Origin: Syntrophomonas sp. UBA5314
Lineage (GTDB): Bacteria; Bacillota; Syntrophomonadia; Syntrophomonadales; Syntrophomonadaceae
Assembly (NCBI GenBank): GCA_002410325.1
Contig: DHRK01000019.1
Location: forward strand, 1-64,000
DNA: 64,000 nucleotides
Reading direction: 5' to 3'
Positions 60,399 to 64,000 of the stretch are shown one piece after another (positions within the stretch are counted from its first letter, which is position 1; each line of letters opens with the position of its first letter). Made by a program: the position numbers and the translations under genes. The notes under the pieces are model-generated. The model was not told where the DNA came from and did not search any database. It saw nothing but the letters and a program-made list of their open reading frames with translations.

Positions 60399-61477
60399 AC
60401 CCACGAATCCCTCCCTTTAAATAACAGGTAAATAAAGAACGGCGCACCGATGATGGCTGTCAATATCGACAGCGGTATCTCGACCATGAAAAGGGTGCGC
60501 GAAAGGTCGTCGATCAACAATAAATAGGCCCCTCCCAGCATGACGGAGGCGGGCAGCATATACTTGTAGTTGGGACCCACCAGCATCCTGGCCAGGTGGG
60601 GAATCACCAGTCCCACCCACCCGATCATGCCGCCGGTGGCCACTGACGAGGCGGTAAGCAGGGTAGCTGAAAAAATATAGATAAAGCGCATCTTTTTGGT
60701 GTCCACGCCCAGGGCCTGTGCTTCCTCGTCTCCGAACGAAAGGGCGTTGAGCTTGTAGCGATATAGGAACATGGGAATAATCCCGATGATAAAAGGAATC
60801 AGAATCAACTTGATATTTTTGGCGGTAATCGAAGCCAGTCCCCCCAGCAGCCAGAAGGTTATTTCCGGCAGCTTGTTATTGGGATCGGCCGTATATTTGG
60901 CCAGGGAAATGAAGGCGCTGAACAGGCTGGTGACTACCATACCGGTCAGAACCAGGACCAGAACGGAGTTATGGCCCTTGGAAATAAGCCGGCTGACGAA
61001 ATACGTCGTCATAACCGCCAGTATCCCACAGATAAACGCCACCAGTTGAATGGTGATACTCCCGGCGGAATACAGGATGGCCATAGCCGCTCCGAAACCC
61101 GCTCCCGCTGCTGCTCCCAGGATATCCGGTGATACCATGGGATTCCGGAACAGACCCTGATAGGCCGCACCCGAGGCGGACAGCGCGGCGCCAATAATCA
61201 AAGCCACGATGATCCGCGGTATCCGGATATTGAACAGCACCGTTTCGAGGGTGCTGGACCAGGTGGCCGAAAGGCCGAACAGCTTCCGGAAAAACACCGT
61301 GAGCAGATCGGGCAGCGGGACCGCGTAGCGGCCGACCGTAAACGACCAGAGAAAAACCGCCACCAGCATGACCAACAATACCACCAATACCAATTGAGGC
61401 CTGGCCGGCTTAATTTTTCCGGCTGCTTCATCGGTCATATTTTGAACCCTGGGGTTGGCAGTATCAGGAGGCCGCAT
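60395..61477 (-). CDS. FecCD-type ABC transporter permease
   Basis: 360 residues, ~10 membrane helices. The N-terminal ~35 residues are cytoplasmic. Family motifs: IRIPRIIVALIIGAALSASG, YQGLFRNPMVSPDILGAAAG near residue 105 and GMIGWVGLVIPHLARMLVGP near residue 285. It belongs with BtuC/FecCD/MolB permeases for metal complexes or oxyanions. TGGAG eight bases ahead supports the ATG at 61477. The start overlaps the microORF by 14 bases. Paralogue of the permease at 35876-36898. Confidence 0.92.
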   Translation of the reverse strand: MRPPDTANPRVQNMTDEAAGKIKPARPQLVLVVLLVMLVAVFLWSFTVGRYAVPLPDLLTVFFRKLFGLSATWSSTLETVLFNIRIPRIIVALIIGAALSASGAAYQGLFRNPMVSPDILGAAAGAGFGAAMAILYSAGSITIQLVAFICGILAVMTTYFVSRLISKGHNSVLVLVLTGMVVTSLFSAFISLAKYTADPNNKLPEITFWLLGGLASITAKNIKLILIPFIIGIIPMFLYRYKLNALSFGDEEAQALGVDTKKMRFIYIFSATLLTASSVATGGMIGWVGLVIPHLARMLVGPNYKYMLPASVMLGGAYLLLIDDLSRTLFMVEIPLSILTAIIGAPFFIYLLFKGRDSWV

Positions 61478-61574
61478 CTACTTTACTCCACTCGTTATTA
61501 TCAACTGCTACGTTCTGAAGCTTATAGCCGGTATCGTTGTCCAATTTCATGAGCTGCTGCAGCGTTAAATCCAC
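61464..61574 (-). CDS. 36-codon microORF between binding protein and permease
   Basis: GTG start with GGGAGGAG nine bases upstream; the product begins MDLTLQQLMKLDNDTGYKLQ and ends NEWSKVDAAS. It overlaps the permease start by 14 bases. The strong ribosome binding site and coupling suggest real translation, perhaps to couple permease synthesis, but it has no recognised family and may be a remnant. Confidence 0.45.
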   Translation of the reverse strand: MDLTLQQLMKLDNDTGYKLQNVAVDNNEWSKVDAAS

Positions 61575-61597
61575 AACTGTTCTCCTCCCTAAAAGCC

Positions 61598-61628
61598 AAT
61601 GAGTTGAAGAACCGTCCCCAAACTCATT
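61598..61628. repeat. 31-bp REP-like dispersed repeat, copy 2
   Basis: Same element as at 50580-50610, with perfect AATGAGTT/AACTCATT ends. It lies five bases past the stop of the first binding-protein gene. Confidence 0.85.
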
Positions 61629-61632
61629 TCTG

Positions 61633-62757
61633 TTATTGGGGAACCGCGTTTTTAAGCAACTCCTTGACCTGCTCGTCGGTGAGATTCAAATTGTAATAAA
61701 GAGCGAAGAAGTCTTTAACTTCCTGATTCAGATCAATCTTCACATATTCCGGGTACAAAACGCTTGCCAGCCACTGCACGCCCATAATTCTGGTGACATT
61801 GGGGGGACGGTCAAACCAGCCGAAGGGGAGCAGCGGAGTCATATAGACCTTCCCGTTCTTGACTGCGTTTATCTGGCTCCAGGATGGTTCGGACAAGATG
61901 GTCTGATAGTTTTGCTCCCCACCGGTCGAAGAACTGACCAGCACCACTGCCGGGTTCCAGGAAAGCACCTGTTCCATGGAGACGGCTGCCATGCCTGTGC
62001 CGCCTCGGGCCGGTATATCGGCAACGTTTAGGCCTTTGACGAAATCCAACACCTGGGTATGATCGGAGCCGGACGGATCGGTGGCCAGCCCGCCGGTGCC
62101 CTCCGCGTAGTACACCCGCACCCGTTTGTCTTCGGGAACTTTGGAAACCATTTCAGTGATCCCGTTCATTTTCTGCTCGCAGTAGCCGGCCAGTTTTTCG
62201 CCCCGCTCCTGGACCCCCAGAATATCCCCCATCAAGCGGTACATCTTGACTGTTTCGCTCAGAGCGGAGTCCATAATAACCACCGGCCGCTGAGTTTGCG
62301 CCGTAATACTGTCCGCGATCTGATCGGGGTTGTTGTTTACCCCGGCGGTGGTCATGAAAACGATTAGGTCGGGGGCCAGCTTGGTGATTTCTTCCAGATT
62401 GGCAGTGCACTTTTCGCCCATCCAGCCGCCCATTACCGGAAGGGACTTGGCCCGATCGCTCAGGTATTTCTTCACATCGTCCGAAGGCGCGTTTACCCAG
62501 GCCGCCATCTTTTCCGGCGCCAGGGTATAGACCATGGCCTCGGCGGTGGGTACCGCGCAATAGACGGTATTGATCTGTACGGGAATGGTCACCTTCCGGC
62601 CAGCCATATCGGTAACTACCCGGGTATTCTGGTCCGCCGGGGCAGAAGTGGTAGCCGTTTGGCTGGCACAGCCGCTCAAAGCCGATATCGCCAGCCAGAA
62701 GCAAAGCAACAACGAAATTCCCTTTGTTAAAGTCTTCCTGGACTGCATACTTGCCAT
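61633..62757 (-). CDS. ABC transporter substrate-binding lipoprotein, second copy
   Basis: 374 residues. Lipoprotein signal GISLLLCFWLAISALSGCAS with lipobox LSGC. The class III binding-protein fold is shown by TRVVTDMAGRKVTIPVQINT, NLEEITKLAPDLIVFMTT and VSMEQVLSWNPAVVLVSSST. Near-identical along its length to the next gene upstream, with identical blocks GGWMGEKCTANLEEIT and YYAEGTGGLATDPSGS; the copies differ at about one residue in four or five. GAGGAGG eight bases before the ATG. Ligand unknown. Confidence 0.9.
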   Translation of the reverse strand: MASMQSRKTLTKGISLLLCFWLAISALSGCASQTATTSAPADQNTRVVTDMAGRKVTIPVQINTVYCAVPTAEAMVYTLAPEKMAAWVNAPSDDVKKYLSDRAKSLPVMGGWMGEKCTANLEEITKLAPDLIVFMTTAGVNNNPDQIADSITAQTQRPVVIMDSALSETVKMYRLMGDILGVQERGEKLAGYCEQKMNGITEMVSKVPEDKRVRVYYAEGTGGLATDPSGSDHTQVLDFVKGLNVADIPARGGTGMAAVSMEQVLSWNPAVVLVSSSTGGEQNYQTILSEPSWSQINAVKNGKVYMTPLLPFGWFDRPPNVTRIMGVQWLASVLYPEYVKIDLNQEVKDFFALYYNLNLTDEQVKELLKNAVPQ

Positions 62758-62796
62758 ATGTAATTCCTCCTCTTGCTTCCTGTGCTTGATCGCCTT

Positions 62797-62827
62797 AATG
62801 AGTTAGGGGGCGGTTCTTCAACTCATC
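62797..62827. repeat. 31-bp REP-like dispersed repeat, copy 3
   Basis: Same element with three changes (AGGGGGCGG for TGGGGACGG, and a final C). It begins in the leader of the downstream binding-protein gene and ends nine bases past the stop of the upstream one. Confidence 0.8.
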
Positions 62828-62835
62828 TCAGTAAT

Positions 62836-63954
62836 CTATTTGGGGATCGCGTTTTTAAGCAGTTCCTTGACCTGCTCGTCGGTGAGATTCTGGTTGTAAT
62901 AGAGAGCAAAGAACTCCTTGACTTCCTGGTTTAAATCGAGCTTCACATATTCCGGGTACAATACATTTCCCAGCCACTGCATCCCGATAATTCTCATTAT
63001 ATTGGGGGGGCGATCAAACCAGCCGAAGGGGTTCAACGGGGTCATATAGACCTTGCCATTCTTAACCGCGTTCACCTGACTCCAGGAAGGGTCGGTTAAA
63101 ATAGTTTGGTAGTTCTTATCCCCGCCGGTTGAGGAGCTGACCAGAATCACTTCCGGGTTCCAGGAAAGCACCTGCTCCATGGAGACGGATGACATGCCCT
63201 GACCGCTTTTGGCCTGGACATTGGCCACGTTTACGCCTCTGACCAGATCCAACAGCTCCGTATGGGTGGAACCGGACGGATCGGTAGCCAGCCCCCCGGT
63301 GCCTTCCGCGTAATATACCCGCACCCGTTTGTCTTCCGGGATCTTAGCAACCATCTCGTTGACGGCATTGATTTTCTTTTCATAATAGCCGGCCAGCTTT
63401 TCGGCCCGTTCCTGAACCCCTAAAATGTCCCCCATCAAGCGATACATCCTGGCCGTTTCAGGAAGCTTGGAATCCATAACCACCACCGGCCGTTTGGTTT
63501 GGGCGGTAATGCTTTCCGCATTCTGTTTGGCGGAATCATCAACCGGAGACATGAAAACGATCAGGTCGGGAGCCAGCCTGGTGATTTCCTCCAGATTGGC
63601 AGTGCATTTCTCACCCATCCAACCGCCCATAACCGGCAAGGCCTTGGCCCGGTCGCCCAAATACTTCATGGCGTCTTCGGAAGGAGCGTTTACCCAGGCC
63701 GCCATTTTTTCAGGAGCCAGGGTGTAAACCATGGCTTCAGCGGTAGGCACCGCGCAATAGACGGTATTGACTTTTACGGGTATGGCAACCTGTCTGCCCG
63801 CCATATCCGTTATAACCCGGGTATTGGGATCGGCTGGAGTCGATGTGGTAGACGTTTTGCTTGCACAGCCTCCCAGCGTCGCCATCGCCAGCCAAAGGCA
63901 CAGCAAAAGCGACACTCCCTTTGTGATCTTCTTCCTGGAACTGCTTTTGAACAT
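62836..63954 (-). CDS. ABC transporter substrate-binding lipoprotein, first copy
   Basis: 372 residues. Lipobox LGGC in GVSLLLCLWLAMATLGGCAS. Same fold and conserved blocks as the second copy (TRVITDMAGRQVAIPVKVNT, YYAEGTGGLATDPSGSTHTE, PFGWFDRPPN). It is the first gene of the nitrogenase-like operon in view; GGGAGG lies seven bases before the ATG. A tandem duplication of the binding protein with a single permease suggests two related ligands or dosage. The operon promoter must lie at or past 63955-64000. Confidence 0.9.
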   Translation of the reverse strand: MFKSSSRKKITKGVSLLLCLWLAMATLGGCASKTSTTSTPADPNTRVITDMAGRQVAIPVKVNTVYCAVPTAEAMVYTLAPEKMAAWVNAPSEDAMKYLGDRAKALPVMGGWMGEKCTANLEEITRLAPDLIVFMSPVDDSAKQNAESITAQTKRPVVVMDSKLPETARMYRLMGDILGVQERAEKLAGYYEKKINAVNEMVAKIPEDKRVRVYYAEGTGGLATDPSGSTHTELLDLVRGVNVANVQAKSGQGMSSVSMEQVLSWNPEVILVSSSTGGDKNYQTILTDPSWSQVNAVKNGKVYMTPLNPFGWFDRPPNIMRIIGMQWLGNVLYPEYVKLDLNQEVKEFFALYYNQNLTDEQVKELLKNAIPK

Positions 63955-64000
63955 ATCGATTCCTCCCGTAGCTGCTGTAATTGCTCGCCGGCTTTTGCTG

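Noticed and set aside
1..64000. CRISPR array, rRNA or tRNA genes
   Set aside because: No regularly spaced repeats and no rRNA or tRNA-like sequence were noticed on either strand; a tRNAscan/CRISPR search would settle this.

Overview
The window looks like a chromosomal piece of an anaerobic, motile, mid-GC Firmicute of the class Clostridia (Syntrophomonas/Pelotomaculum-like; this is inferred from gene content, not from a marker gene). Pointers are a flagellin, a DegV protein, secreted proteins with copper-amine-oxidase-type stalk domains, GHL10-type and papain/subtilisin secreted enzymes, many AGGAGG ribosome binding sites, several TTG/GTG starts, and a nitrogenase-like operon of the kind found in strict anaerobes. 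No rRNA, tRNA or CRISPR array was seen.

Region 1 (1-11.6 kb) is an AT-rich accessory/defence island read almost entirely on the minus strand. It ends at a large serine recombinase (10241-11506). It holds the N-terminus of a DUF4011 helicase-like protein that runs off the left edge, a zinc-ribbon microprotein, a DinJ/YafQ toxin-antitoxin pair, a DUF6557-like protein, a RhuM protein, and a CBASS anti-phage operon (HNH-SAVED effector Cap5, CD-NTase with an AGS-C-like end, and a second nucleotidyltransferase). A HEAT-like protein follows, coupled to a chimeric, frameshifted DinD-type gene.

Region 2 (11.6-35.2 kb) is core-type sequence. It has an RlmD-family rRNA methyltransferase, a lipoprotein, DegV (behind a consensus sigma-A promoter), a GHL10-like secreted protein, two small genes, a nitroreductase, and a PurF paralogue whose glutaminase nucleophile is Ser instead of Cys. 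A giant beta-propeller histidine kinase is divergent from a LytTR regulator / CheY / LytS-like kinase operon, followed by a flagellin. Then come a papain-like protease with four adhesive-type repeats, a His/Cys-rich two-component locus, a flavodoxin-like reductase and a subtilisin-like protease.

Region 3 (35.5-42.1 kb) is a plus-strand operon behind a riboswitch-like leader: FecCD-type permease, ATPase, lipoprotein binding protein, a DUF4213/DUF364 protein, a divergent MoeA and an HmdB-like radical SAM enzyme with a CX5CX2C motif. It reads as molybdenum/tungsten (or another metal complex) uptake plus cofactor handling.

Region 4 (42.4-55.2 kb) holds secreted or membrane proteins, an OmpR-type two-component system, TolB-like and uncharacterised proteins, a soluble chemotaxis-type signalling protein and a GntP permease with a perfect sigma-54 promoter. 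A methyltransferase and a 278-bp MITE-like element follow.

Region 5 (55.2-64 kb) is the most interesting part: one tightly packed minus-strand operon with two tandem binding proteins, a microORF, a FecCD permease, an ATPase, a SAM methyltransferase, and NifH-, NifD- and NifK-like proteins. The NifDK-like pair keeps all P-cluster ligands but lacks the FeMo-cofactor Cys and His, so it is probably a reductase for an imported (metal-)organic substrate or cofactor rather than a nitrogenase. Its ABC transporter is paralogous to that of region 3.
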